Assembly: GCF_003234445.2 (NCBI RefSeq) | Contig: NZ_CP126269.1 | Coordinates: 1,302,001-1,366,000 of the forward strand | DNA length: 64,000 bases | Origin: Curtobacterium sp. MCLR17_036 | Lineage (GTDB): Bacteria; Actinomycetota; Actinomycetes; Actinomycetales; Microbacteriaceae | Reading direction: 5' to 3' | Shown here: positions 52,732 to 60,916 of the stretch, piece by piece | Position numbering within the stretch: position 1 is the stretch's first letter | How the letters are laid out: every line of letters begins with the position of its first letter | Translations under genes and position numbers: made by a program | The notes under the pieces: generated by a model | What the model saw: the letters and a program-made list of their open reading frames with translations, nothing else | Told to the model about the DNA's origin: nothing | Database searches by the model: none

Positions 52732-55104
52732 GTGAGCACCACGACACCGACCACCACCACGAGCACCGTCCGGCCGTTCCCCGGGGCCGACCCGGTCGCC
52801 GACCCCGCCGCCGTCGTCGCGGGGGAGCACTGGCGCGTCACCGTCCTCGACGCCGGGGCGTTCCGCGTCGAGTGGAGCGAGGACGGCGGGTTCGAGGACC
52901 GCGCCTCGACCTTCGCGATGCGTCGCCGCCTGCCGGTGCCGTCGTTCACGGTCGACCGCACCGCCGACGGCGGCGTCCTCGTCACCACGGAGCGCGCCCG
53001 ACTGCGGTACGACGGCCGCCCGTTCAGCCCGAGCGGGCTCGTCGTCGAGACGATCGGCCCGGACGCGAACCGCTGGCGCTGGGGACAGGAACCCCGCGAT
53101 CTCGGTGGCACCGGACGTACCCTGGACGACGTCGACGGGCGGATGCCGCTCGAGTCCGGCGTCCTGGCCCGCGACGGCATCACCGTGCTCGACGACAGCA
53201 CGTCCTTCCTGTTCGCGGACGACGGCTGGATCGGCACCCGCGTGCCCGGCCGACGCGACGTCACGGTGTTCGCCTACGGGCGCGACTACGACGCCGCACT
53301 GCGGGCGTACCACGCGGTCTCCGGCGCCCCCACCCGCATGCCCCGGTGGGCCCTCGGGAACTGGTGGAGCCGCTACCACCCGTACAGCGACGCCTCGTAC
53401 CTCGAGCTGATGGACCGCTTCGCCGACGAGCACCTGCCGTTCTCCGTCGCGGTCGTCGACATGGACTGGCACCGCGTCGACTCCGTGCCGCCGCGCTTCG
53501 GCAACGGGTGGACCGGGTACTCGTGGGAGCCCTCGCTCTTCCCGGACCCGGCAGCCTTCCTGACCGAGCTGCACCGCCGGGGGATGCGCACCACCCTCAA
53601 CCTGCACCCCGCCGACGGCGTCCGCGCCTTCGAGGACGCCTACCCGGCGATGGCCGAGGCGATGGGCGTCGACCCGGACACCGAGCAACCGATCCCGTTC
53701 GACCCGACCGACCGCCGGTTCCTCGAGGCGTACTTCGCCGTCCTGCACCGGCCCCTCGAAGCCCAGGGCGTCGACTTCTGGTGGATCGACTGGCAGCAGG
53801 GCCGCGAGACCGGGCTGCCCGGCGTGGACCCGCTCTGGCTCCTCAACCACTTCCACCTGCTCGACTCGGCACGCGGCACCGACACCGCCGACGGCATGAC
53901 GTTCTCGCGCTACGCCGGCCCCGGCAGCCACCGGTACGCCGTCGGGTTCTCCGGCGACGCCGTCGTCTCGTGGGCGTCGCTCGCGTTCCAGCCGGAGTTC
54001 ACCGCCACCGCCGCGAACATCGGCTACCCCTGGTGGAGCCACGACATCGGCGGCCACACCCGCGGCGTCCGCGACGACGAACTCGCCACCCGGTGGGTGC
54101 AGTTCGGGGTGTTCTCGCCGATCATGCGCCTGCACTCGGCGAACAACCCGTTCATCCGCAAGGAGCCGTGGGCGTTCCCGGCCGAGGCCCGCGCCGCGAT
54201 GGGCGACGCCCTGCGCTTCCGGCACCGGCTCGTGCCGTACCTGCACACCATGAACCACGGCACCGCCGAGGGCACCGCCCTCGTCCGACCGCTCTACCAC
54301 CTGGAGCCCCGCCGGAACGAGGCCTACGAGTCGCCGAACACCTACGCCTTCGGGTCGGAGCTGCTCGTCGCCCCGATCGTCGCACCCCGCGACCCGGTCA
54401 GCCGCCACGGGGTCGCACGGGCGTGGCTGCCGCCGGGTACCTGGACCGACGTGTTCACCGGCACCACGTACGCCGGCGACCGGTTCGTCGACCTGCACCG
54501 CACGCTCGACACCGTCCCCGTCCTGCTGCGCGAGGGCGGCGTGCTGCCCCTCGCGGCACCGGACGAGACCGACGCGACCGCGAACCCGACCGCCCTCGAG
54601 GTGCTCGTCGCCCCCGGCACCTCCGGGTCCTTCACCCTGGTCGAGGACCGCGAGGGCGACCCCGACCGCACCGCCCGGACCCGCCTGACGTGGGACGCGG
54701 CGCTCGCCGAGTTCCGGGTCCACCCGACCGAGGGCGCGGTCGACGTCGTGCCCGGCCGCCGCTCGTGGCGGATCACGTTCCTGGCGGCCCCGGCCGACGG
54801 CCAGGCGACGTCGGCGCGTGCCGAGGACCGGTTCTCCGTCGACCTCGACGTCGACACCGCCGCCGGGGGAGCGGTCACCCTGGGCGGCCCGCCGGCCGTC
54901 GGGCTGGACGCCCGCCCCGCCGTCCGGCGCGTGCTCGAGGGCGCCCAGGCGGGCAACCCCGAGAAGCTCGCCGCCTGGCAGGTCGTGTCGAAGGACCTGC
55001 CGCGCGCCGACCGGATCGTCGAGCTCGGCACCGTCGGCCTGCCGGAGTCGGTGCGCGCGGTCGTCGCCGAACTCCTCGGCAGCGTGCACCCGAGCGGCCA
55101 CTGA
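52732..55104 (+). CDS. intracellular GH31 alpha-glycosidase
   Basis: A 790-residue cytosolic GH31 enzyme (no signal peptide). Nucleophile in GVDFWWIDWQQG; MTFSRYAG and GFSGDAVVSWASL (acid/base Asp) follow; then the family's WWSHDIGGHTRG. Likely alpha-xylosidase or alpha-glucosidase acting on the oligosaccharide imported by the preceding transporter. It starts 10 nt after the permease. A run of 21-bp repeats begins right at its stop codon. Confidence 0.9.
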   Translation: MSTTTPTTTTSTVRPFPGADPVADPAAVVAGEHWRVTVLDAGAFRVEWSEDGGFEDRASTFAMRRRLPVPSFTVDRTADGGVLVTTERARLRYDGRPFSPSGLVVETIGPDANRWRWGQEPRDLGGTGRTLDDVDGRMPLESGVLARDGITVLDDSTSFLFADDGWIGTRVPGRRDVTVFAYGRDYDAALRAYHAVSGAPTRMPRWALGNWWSRYHPYSDASYLELMDRFADEHLPFSVAVVDMDWHRVDSVPPRFGNGWTGYSWEPSLFPDPAAFLTELHRRGMRTTLNLHPADGVRAFEDAYPAMAEAMGVDPDTEQPIPFDPTDRRFLEAYFAVLHRPLEAQGVDFWWIDWQQGRETGLPGVDPLWLLNHFHLLDSARGTDTADGMTFSRYAGPGSHRYAVGFSGDAVVSWASLAFQPEFTATAANIGYPWWSHDIGGHTRGVRDDELATRWVQFGVFSPIMRLHSANNPFIRKEPWAFPAEARAAMGDALRFRHRLVPYLHTMNHGTAEGTALVRPLYHLEPRRNEAYESPNTYAFGSELLVAPIVAPRDPVSRHGVARAWLPPGTWTDVFTGTTYAGDRFVDLHRTLDTVPVLLREGGVLPLAAPDETDATANPTALEVLVAPGTSGSFTLVEDREGDPDRTARTRLTWDAALAEFRVHPTEGAVDVVPGRRSWRITFLAAPADGQATSARAEDRFSVDLDVDTAAGGAVTLGGPPAVGLDARPAVRRVLEGAQAGNPEKLAAWQVVSKDLPRADRIVELGTVGLPESVRAVVAELLGSVHPSGH

Positions 55105-55249
55105 GCGCAGCGCGGATCGGCACGAGCGCAGCGCGGATCGGCACGGGCGCACCGCGGGTGGGTACGGGCGCGCCGCGGGTCGGCATGGGTGCACCGAGGG
55201 TCGGCGCGGGCGCACCGCGGGTCGGCGCGGGCGCGGGCGCGCGCGGGTC
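55103..55249. repeat. 21-bp tandem repeat x7 after GH31
   Basis: Seven head-to-tail units beginning GAGCGCAGCGCGGATCGGCAC, drifting to GGGCGCACCGCGGGTCGGCGC. The first two are identical. The array starts within the GH31 stop codon. One frame across it is open and would encode a heptapeptide repeat (GAPRVGT-like), but there is no credible start. Confidence 0.85.
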
Positions 55250-55407
55250 GGCACTGCGCGCCCCGTGTGTCGGCACCCGGACACGCGCCGGACGGGAGGC
55301 ACGGGGCGGGCCCGCCCCGTGCCTCCCGTCCGACGGCGGTCACCGCCACTCCCGTGGCTGCGTCCGCACGGGCGGTCCTGCCCGGCAGGCCGGCGGACGT
55401 CAGGCCG
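55105..55407. other. spacer between convergent GH31 and lacI genes
   Basis: This spacer contains the 21-bp repeat array and the palindrome at 55289-55332, and no supported gene. Confidence 0.7.
55289..55332. terminator. 44-bp perfect palindrome, GGGAGGC family
   Basis: Two 22-nt arms without spacer: CGGACGGGAGGCACGGGGCG plus GG, then the exact complement. It lies between convergent genes and is a likely bidirectional terminator. Confidence 0.85.
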
Positions 55408-56451
55408 TCACGCCGGCCGGGGCGCCCGGTCGACCGTGTCGTCGGGGAACGGTGCGCTCTCGCCGACGACCAGCCGGTGGCCCACCGTGACGAGCCGTCC
55501 GGGGACGTCCGACCCGTCAATCCGCTCGAGCAGCAGGTCGAGCGCCGTGTCCGCCAGCGCCACCGTGTCCGGCGCGACCGACGTCAGGCTCGGCACCAGG
55601 CTCGACCCGAGCCCCATCGCGTCCCAGCCGACCACGGCGACGTCCCGCGGAGCGTCGAGCCCGCGCAGCCGCATCGCCCGCAGGACCCCGACGGCGGCCA
55701 GGTCGTCGCGGCAGAGCAGCGCGTCGAGCTGCAGCCCGGCGTCGAGCGCGCGACCGAAGGCGACCTCGGCACCCGCGGCGTCCCCGACCTCGCGGGGGAC
55801 GAGCAGCGCGTCGTCGAGGGGCAGCCCCGCGGCGGCGAGTCCCGCACGGTAGCCGTCGAGCCGCACGCCCGAGGTGCTCGACTCCGGCCCGGTCTCGTGC
55901 CCGAAGAACCCGATGCGGCGACGGCCGAGCGCCACCAGGTGGGCCACCGCCTGCGCCGCGGCGGCGGCGTTGTCGATCACGACCTGGTCGGCGCGCTCGG
56001 GGCGCCGGTCCTCGCCGAGGAACACCACCGCGGTGTCGCCGCGCAGCCGGTCGATCACCTCGGGCGACAGCGCCTGCGGGTGCAGCACGACGCCGTCGAC
56101 CACCCCGGACTCCCGCCCGCGCACCGCAGACCGCTCGCCGTCCGCGTCGCCGAGGGTCTCCTCGAGCAGCAGCTGGTAGCCGCGAGCAGCGCACACCCGC
56201 GAGAACACGTGCGCGAGCTCCGCGAAGTACGGGCGCCGCAGGTCGGGGAAGGCGAAGGCGAGCATGTTCGAGCGGCCGGTGGCGAGCGAGCGGCCGGAGA
56301 CGTTCGGGCGGTACCCGAGCTCGTCCACCGCCGCCTGCACCCGGTCGCGCATCGACGGGCTGACGTGCTGGTAGCCGCGGACGACGTTCGAGACGGTCTT
56401 CGTCGACACGCCCGCGTGCACGGCGACGTCCTGCAGCGTGACCTTGCCCAT
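55408..56451 (-). CDS. LacI-family transcriptional regulator
   Basis: A 347-residue regulator. HTH and hinge: VTLQDVAVHAGVSTKTVSNVVRGYQHVSPSMRDRVQAAVDELGYRPN. The periplasmic-binding-protein-like sensor domain follows. ATG 56451 (MGKVTLQ) is chosen over 56496 because TACGGT lies 6 nt upstream. It is convergent with the sugar operon and divergent from the desaturase gene. It may control the TTTACA-type operators or only its own divergent region; both are open. Confidence 0.92.
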   Translation of the reverse strand: MGKVTLQDVAVHAGVSTKTVSNVVRGYQHVSPSMRDRVQAAVDELGYRPNVSGRSLATGRSNMLAFAFPDLRRPYFAELAHVFSRVCAARGYQLLLEETLGDADGERSAVRGRESGVVDGVVLHPQALSPEVIDRLRGDTAVVFLGEDRRPERADQVVIDNAAAAAQAVAHLVALGRRRIGFFGHETGPESSTSGVRLDGYRAGLAAAGLPLDDALLVPREVGDAAGAEVAFGRALDAGLQLDALLCRDDLAAVGVLRAMRLRGLDAPRDVAVVGWDAMGLGSSLVPSLTSVAPDTVALADTALDLLLERIDGSDVPGRLVTVGHRLVVGESAPFPDDTVDRAPRPA

Positions 56452-56457
56452 CCGGCC

Positions 56458-56463
56458 ACCGTA
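56458..56463 (-). promoter_or_regulatory. -10 element of lacI-family gene (leaderless type)
   Basis: The minus strand reads TACGGT, 6 nt, then ATG. Confidence 0.5.
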
Positions 56464-56475
56464 GCCGGACCGGCG

Positions 56476-56533
56476 GATTGCCAGGTGCAATCGCATGTGC
56501 AGGCCCTAGAGTCGCGACAAGCGCAATCGCGTG
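56476..56533. promoter_or_regulatory. candidate operators in the lacI-desaturase divergent region
   Basis: GATTGC-CAGGT-GCAATC (56476-56492) is a perfect inverted repeat. GCAATCGCATG (56487-56497) recurs as GCAATCGCGTG at 56523-56533, 36 bp away. These differ from the TTTACA-type operators, so a separate site or regulator is possible. Confidence 0.5.
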
Positions 56534-56583
56534 AACTCTCTCGAACCGGCCGAAGGGCCGGTCCGTACTGAAGGTCGGTCCTC

Positions 56584-57693
56584 ATGACCACCACTCCGCT
56601 CGCTCCGGGTTACACCCGCACCCGACCTGGGACAGGAAGCCCGAAGGGCACCTCGACCTACTCCTCCCTCCTCGCGCAGGTGAAGGACAACGGGCTCCTC
56701 AACCGCCGCACCGGGTTCTACTGGTCGCTGTTCGGCACCCTCGTCGGCACCTTCGCCCTCGCCTGGGTCGCGTTCGCGTTCCTCGGTGACTCCTGGTTCC
56801 AGCTCATCGTCGCCGGGGCCCTCGGCGTCCTCTTCACCCAGTTCGCCTTCCTGTCACACGAAGCCGCGCACCGACAGGTGTTCGCCTCGCAGAAGTGGAA
56901 CGACCACGCCGGTCGCTGGCTCGGCACCTTCATGGTGGGCCTCAGCTACTCGTGGTGGATGAACAAGCACACCCGCCACCACGGCAACCCGAACACCGTC
57001 GGCAAGGACCCGGACATCGCCCCTGACGGCATCCGGTTCCTGCCGGAGGACGCCGCCGCGGCCAAGGGCCCGCTCATGTCGACGTTCCTGCGCTTCCAGG
57101 GCTGGCTGTTCTTCCCCCTGCTGACGCTCGAGGGCCTCAACCTGCACCGCTACGCCGTGATGAGCATCGTCACCGGCAACGGCACCAAGGCCGACGTGAA
57201 GCACCGCTGGCTCGAGGCCGCACTGCTCGTCGCCCGCTTCGGCATCTACCTGACGGTCGTGTTCTGGTTCCTGCCGTTCGGCATGGCCTGCGCGTTCCTC
57301 GGGGTGCAGCTCGCCGTGTTCGGCGTGATGATGGGCGCCTCGTTCGCACCGAACCACAAGGGCATGCCGACCATCGCGCACGACGCCAAGGTCGACTTCT
57401 TCTCGCGCCAGGTGCGCACCTCGCGCAACATCCGCGGCGGCTGGTGGGTCTCGTTCCTGATGGGCGGCCTGAACTACCAGGTCGAGCACCACCTGTTCCC
57501 GTCGATGCCGCGCCCCGCGCTCAAGCAGGCCCGCCTGCTCGTCCGCCAGCACTGCGACACGCTCGACGTGCCCTACACGGAGACCACGCTGCTGCGTTCC
57601 TACGGCATCGTCGTCCGGTACCTGAACCGGGTGGGGCTCTCGGCCCGCGACCCGTTCAACTGCCCGATGGTCGCGCAGCTGCGCATCCACTGA
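56584..57693 (+). CDS. membrane fatty acid desaturase
   Basis: A 369-residue di-iron desaturase. The three histidine boxes HEAAHRQ, HTRHHGNP and QVEHHLFP are intact, with four membrane helices between them. It introduces a double bond in acyl chains (acyl-lipid or acyl-CoA; DesA3/Des-type) and raises membrane fluidity. The leader carries an ACCGGCC/GGCCGGT hairpin (about 56545-56562). It is followed 16 bp later by a cold-shock gene, which suggests use at low temperature. Confidence 0.92.
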   Translation: MTTTPLAPGYTRTRPGTGSPKGTSTYSSLLAQVKDNGLLNRRTGFYWSLFGTLVGTFALAWVAFAFLGDSWFQLIVAGALGVLFTQFAFLSHEAAHRQVFASQKWNDHAGRWLGTFMVGLSYSWWMNKHTRHHGNPNTVGKDPDIAPDGIRFLPEDAAAAKGPLMSTFLRFQGWLFFPLLTLEGLNLHRYAVMSIVTGNGTKADVKHRWLEAALLVARFGIYLTVVFWFLPFGMACAFLGVQLAVFGVMMGASFAPNHKGMPTIAHDAKVDFFSRQVRTSRNIRGGWWVSFLMGGLNYQVEHHLFPSMPRPALKQARLLVRQHCDTLDVPYTETTLLRSYGIVVRYLNRVGLSARDPFNCPMVAQLRIH

Positions 57694-57709
57694 CGCCGTG
57701 TTGACGAGC

Positions 57710-57919
57710 ATGCCGACCGGCACCGTGAAGTGGTTCGACCACGCCAAGGGGTACGGCTTCATCCACCCCGACGACGGGTCCGAGGACCTGTTCGCCCACT
57801 TCTCCAGCATCGTCGTGACGACCGGCTACCGGTCCCTCGAGGAGAACGACCACGTGCAGTACGACATCGGGCCCGGCAAGAAAGGCCCGCAGGCGGACAA
57901 CATCTCGATCATCCGTTGA
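57710..57919 (+). CDS. cold-shock domain protein
   Basis: A 69-residue CspA-type RNA chaperone. RNP1 GYGFIHPD (Ile replaces the usual Thr/Ser near the end) and RNP2-like DLFAHFSSI are present, as is the start TGTVKWFDHAKGYGFI. ATG 57710 is the best start; an in-frame GTG at 57698 is possible. It probably shares the desaturase transcript. Confidence 0.93.
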   Translation: MPTGTVKWFDHAKGYGFIHPDDGSEDLFAHFSSIVVTTGYRSLEENDHVQYDIGPGKKGPQADNISIIR

Positions 57920-57932
57920 CGCGGGGGTCGCT

Positions 57933-57986
57933 CAGAACGGCCGGGAGCCCCGGTGCCACTCGGCACCGGGGCTCCCGGCCGTTCTG
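57933..57986 (+). terminator. terminator after the cold-shock gene
   Basis: Perfect 25-bp stem (CAGAACGGCCGGGAGCCCCG plus GTGCC, and its complement) with loop ACTC, 13 nt after the stop. Confidence 0.85.
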
Positions 57987-58448
57987 GTGCGTCGGGGCTG
58001 GTGGCCGCGTGTGGGTGCTGGTGTGGGTGCTGGTGCGGGTGTGGGCCGTTGCTGCACCGGGTTGCATGCCGATCGAGCGTGCGTTCCTTCCCACTGGAGG
58101 TGGGGTCGGTAGCTGTTCCGCGCGTACGTGGTCAGAACGACGGATCTCCTCCGCGTAGCACGTCTCCCCGTGCTCAGGATGTCCGACCCCGGCGCGGGTC
58201 CTGTTCGGACTGATTCCGTTCGGCGAGCCGGAGCCTCGGCGAACAGGTTCGTCACGTTCGGGGGCGTCCGGCGTGCTCCGCTGCAGGTTCGGGCGCTCGG
58301 CGTCTGAGCGCGTGCTCTTCTCCGCCGGACGCGGGACGGGAAGCCGTTTCGGGCGGAGGCGGTCGGCTCGAGCGTCGTTGCACGGGCGGACGTCACAGCA
58401 CACGTGTGATGGCGTTGACGGACGGGGTACTGGTCGGATCCGGTTCGT

Positions 58449-58494
58449 GACGGTTCTGGTTCGCGATGAGCGGGTTTCGGGAACCAGGACCGGC
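58449..58494. repeat. 46-bp palindromic repeat, copy 1
   Basis: Arms GACGGTTCTGGTTC and GAACCAGGACCGGC (two mismatches) around an 18-nt centre. Confidence 0.75.
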
Positions 58495-58602
58495 AACCGT
58501 TGATGCAGATGTGCCCGCCGCTGCTGCTGCTGTTCGGTCGTGCAGCACGCTGGAGCGGGAACCGTCGTCGGAGCCGGGGTGTGGTGACACGATCTGGTCG
58601 TT

Positions 58603-58648
58603 GACGGTCCTGGTTCGTGGGGTCCGGGTGTCGGGAACCGGGACCGTC
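58603..58648. repeat. 46-bp palindromic repeat, copy 2
   Basis: Arms GACGGTCCTGGTTC and GAACCGGGACCGTC (one mismatch) around an 18-nt centre. Same length and arm sequence as the copy 154 bp upstream. Confidence 0.75.
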
Positions 58649-58758
58649 ACGGCGTGCTGATGGTCTCGCGGCGCGCAGGGTTCGGGCGGATGTTCCTTCC
58701 CATCGCCCGTGGGATGGGAAGCGGAATCGCGCGTCGGTGGCCGGAACGTCGGGCTTCC

Positions 58759-58834
58759 TACGCGCGGAACGTCACACCATGCGCGGAACGACCACCCATG
58801 CGCGGAACGACCACCCATGCGCGGAACAGCACCA
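58759..58834. repeat. 19-bp tandem repeat x4
   Basis: CATGCGCGGAACGACCACC occurs twice exactly (58778, 58797), flanked by diverged copies at 58759 and 58816. Confidence 0.85.
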
Positions 58835-58860
58835 GCCCGAACAGCCCCCGGGGCGTGCGG

Positions 58861-58895
58861 AAGGGCCGCCCCGGGGGTGTCCCGGGGCGGCCCTT
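58861..58895 (-). terminator. terminator of the secreted protein gene
   Basis: Perfect 15-bp stem AAGGGCCGCCCCGGG with its complement and loop GGTGT, about 35 nt past the stop of the minus-strand gene. Confidence 0.8.
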
Positions 58896-58929
58896 CATGC
58901 GTGGTGCGGTGTGCGGTGGTGCTGGGGTG

Positions 58930-59610
58930 TTACTTGATCTGGGCGGTGATGGTGGCGGTGCCGACCAGGAGGCCGCGCTTGACGGCGTCGGTGCCGAAGG
59001 TCTTGTTCAGCAGGCCGGCGGCGTCCTCGCTGATGTGGACAGTGGTGCCGGTGAGGATGGCGTTGTCGCCCTCGAGCTGGAGGGGCTTGAGCGAACCACC
59101 CCAGAGCTCGAACAGGTACGCGTTGGACGCGGCGACCTTGCCGTTGACCAGGACGTCGCCGTAGAGCTTGGACGAGCCCGGGTTCACGACGAAGTTCTCC
59201 AGCGTGACGGTGGTGTCGCCGGCCTTGAGGGTCAGGCCGGAGTCGTCGTGGTTGAGCAGGCCCTGCACGTAGGGGCGGTAGTTGCCGTCCGGCGACCAGT
59301 ACGTGACCGAACCGGCCGTGATCGGGAACGACACCGACCCGTCGGCGAGGGTCGCGTCGCCGGAGACGCCGGGGGTGAGCTTGAGGGCGGTGAGGGCGTC
59401 GGTGAAGCCGGAGTCGAGCTTCACGGCGGTGGAACCACCGAGGACCTCGGGCACCGACGCGACCGGTGCGGGGACCTTCGACTCCGACGACGACACCGTC
59501 TGCACGTTCGGGGTCGCGGCCTGGGCGGAGGAGATCCCGAACGCTGCGCCACCGAGGACGAGAGCGCCGGTCGTGGCGAGGGTGATGCTGGTCTTGAGGC
59601 TCTTGCGCAT
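58930..59610 (-). CDS. secreted protein, unknown function
   Basis: A 226-residue precursor with a classical signal peptide (KTSITLATTGALVLGGAAFGISSAQAAT). The mature part is Thr/Ser/Gly-rich and mostly beta: GSVTYWSPDGNYRPYVQGLLNHDDSGLTL and VTLENFVVNPGSSKLYGDVLVNGK. No cysteine, no sorting signal, so it is released or loosely wall-bound. I do not recognise the family; a faint resemblance to HtaA-type beta domains is not enough for a call. AAAGGATC lies upstream of the ATG, and it ends at a strong terminator. Confidence 0.7.
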   Translation of the reverse strand: MRKSLKTSITLATTGALVLGGAAFGISSAQAATPNVQTVSSSESKVPAPVASVPEVLGGSTAVKLDSGFTDALTALKLTPGVSGDATLADGSVSFPITAGSVTYWSPDGNYRPYVQGLLNHDDSGLTLKAGDTTVTLENFVVNPGSSKLYGDVLVNGKVAASNAYLFELWGGSLKPLQLEGDNAILTGTTVHISEDAAGLLNKTFGTDAVKRGLLVGTATITAQIK

Positions 59611-59797
59611 GATGTGGATCCTTTGCTTGGTGTCGCGCTCGGCGCGGCTGCTGTGTGCGCGCCGAACACACCCTGGTGCAGGGTGGAGAACCAGCGTGGT
59701 GCGGCTGGTGAGCGCTCCGGGTGTTTCCCGGTCGTTGCAGGTGATTCGGCACCATCCCGGGAGCGGTTTGGTCGAACTTCGGATCGCTCGGCTGTCC

Positions 59798-59803
59798 TAC
59801 GCT
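59798..59803 (+). promoter_or_regulatory. -10 element of GNAT gene (leaderless type)
   Basis: TACGCT ends 6 nt before ATG 59810. Confidence 0.5.
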
Positions 59804-59809
59804 CGGACC

Positions 59810-60328
59810 ATGCGGGGCACGACGATCCGACCGACGACCGAGGACGACTGGGAAGCGATCCGGGCACTCCGGCTCGAGATGATCCGGGACACCCCGATGG
59901 CCTACGCGGAGCACCTGCGCGACGCGGAGCAGCTGGACGAGGCCGAGTGGCGCGCACGGGGCCGCCGCGGGCAGGAGGCCGCCGGGACCTCGATGGTCGC
60001 GATCGACGCCGACGGCCGCTGGGTCGGGGCCATGGGTGCGTTCGTGCCGGACGAGGCGACCGGTCCGCTGCTCGTCGGCGTGTACGTCGCGCCGTCCCAC
60101 CGGGGGCGCGAGGCGGGCGTCGCCGACCGGCTGCTCGACGCCATCGAGACCTGGGCGGCCGAGCGCGGTCCGACGCTGCGACTGCACGTGCACGAGCGCA
60201 ACGAGCGGGCGCAGGCGTTCTACGCGCGGCGCGGCTTCCGACCGACCGGGGCGACCGAGCCGTACGTGCTCGCGCCGGAGGAACGCGAGCTGGAGATGAT
60301 CCGCGACCTGGACGGGACGCCCGCGTGA
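59810..60328 (+). CDS. GNAT-family N-acetyltransferase
   Basis: A 172-residue acetyltransferase. The acetyl-CoA pyrophosphate loop is in VYVAPSHRGREAGVADRLLDA, and LHVHERNERAQAFYARRGFR is motif B. The substrate is unknown. The start is confirmed by the -10 spacing. Coupled to the next GNAT gene by a 4-bp GTGA overlap. Confidence 0.88.
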   Translation: MRGTTIRPTTEDDWEAIRALRLEMIRDTPMAYAEHLRDAEQLDEAEWRARGRRGQEAAGTSMVAIDADGRWVGAMGAFVPDEATGPLLVGVYVAPSHRGREAGVADRLLDAIETWAAERGPTLRLHVHERNERAQAFYARRGFRPTGATEPYVLAPEERELEMIRDLDGTPA

Positions 60329-60864
60329 CCGTGTCACTGCGCCCGTGGCAGCCCGGGGACGCGACCGCGCTGCTCGTCGCCCGGCGGTCCGCGGCGGACC
60401 TCGACCGGCAGTTCCCCGGCGTCGACCTCGGCGACGAGGCGGCGGCACGCGCGCACATCGCGGCGAACCTGTCGTTCGACGACCGCGCCCGGAACTGGGC
60501 GGTCGTCGAGGACGGGACCGCCGTCGGCAACGTCGGCGTCTCGGCCATCGAGTTCCGCCACGGTACGGCGTGGGTGTCCTACTGGCTCGCGGCCGGCGCT
60601 CGGGGGCGTGGCACGGCGGCGCGGGCCGTGGCGAGTGCGGCGGCGTGGGCGTTCGGGGCCGGCCTCGCCCGGCTCGAACTCGGCCACCGCGTGGACAACC
60701 CGGCGTCGTGTCGGGTCGCGACCGCCGCGGGCTTCGTCGCCGAGGGCATCGAACGCGGGAAGCTCCGGTACGGCACGGAACGGTTCGACGTCGAGACCCA
60801 CGCCCGCCTGGCCGACGACCCGGAACCGTCCGTCGAGCAGCTTCCACGGCACGACGACCACTGA
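60325..60864 (+). CDS. GNAT-family N-acetyltransferase (RimJ-like)
   Basis: A 179-residue acetyltransferase of the RimJ/RimL type: VSLRPWQPGDATALL at the N-terminus, SYWLAAGARGRGTAARAVASAAAWAF as the CoA loop, and HRVDNPASCRVATAAGFVAEG. Such enzymes acetylate protein N-termini or small amines; no specific target can be assigned. Confidence 0.87.
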   Translation: MTVSLRPWQPGDATALLVARRSAADLDRQFPGVDLGDEAAARAHIAANLSFDDRARNWAVVEDGTAVGNVGVSAIEFRHGTAWVSYWLAAGARGRGTAARAVASAAAWAFGAGLARLELGHRVDNPASCRVATAAGFVAEGIERGKLRYGTERFDVETHARLADDPEPSVEQLPRHDDH

Positions 60865-60904
60865 CCCGCGCCCAGCGGTCCCCGCTGCGGTCAGCCGGGT
60901 ACGG

Positions 60905-60910
60905 CATGAT
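60905..60910 (+). promoter_or_regulatory. -10-like element, leaderless type
   Basis: CATGAT ends 6 nt before GTG 60917. Confidence 0.35.
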
Positions 60911-60916
60911 CGGTCC

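Larger units (their letters stand above)
57920..58929. other. 1-kb gene-free region rich in palindromes and repeats
   Basis: After the csp terminator I find no gene with convincing codon structure, start or family. It contains two 46-bp palindromic repeats (58449, 58603), a 19-bp tandem array (58759), a CTTCCCAT/ATGGGAAG inverted repeat near 58698-58720 and GT-rich runs near 58010-58050. Base composition is lower in GC than in the flanking genes. Confidence 0.65.

Noticed and set aside
57990..58925. Small genes in the repeat-rich gap
   Set aside because: Candidate frames on both strands lack a plausible start, ribosome-binding site or -10 spacing, and run through tandem and palindromic repeats.
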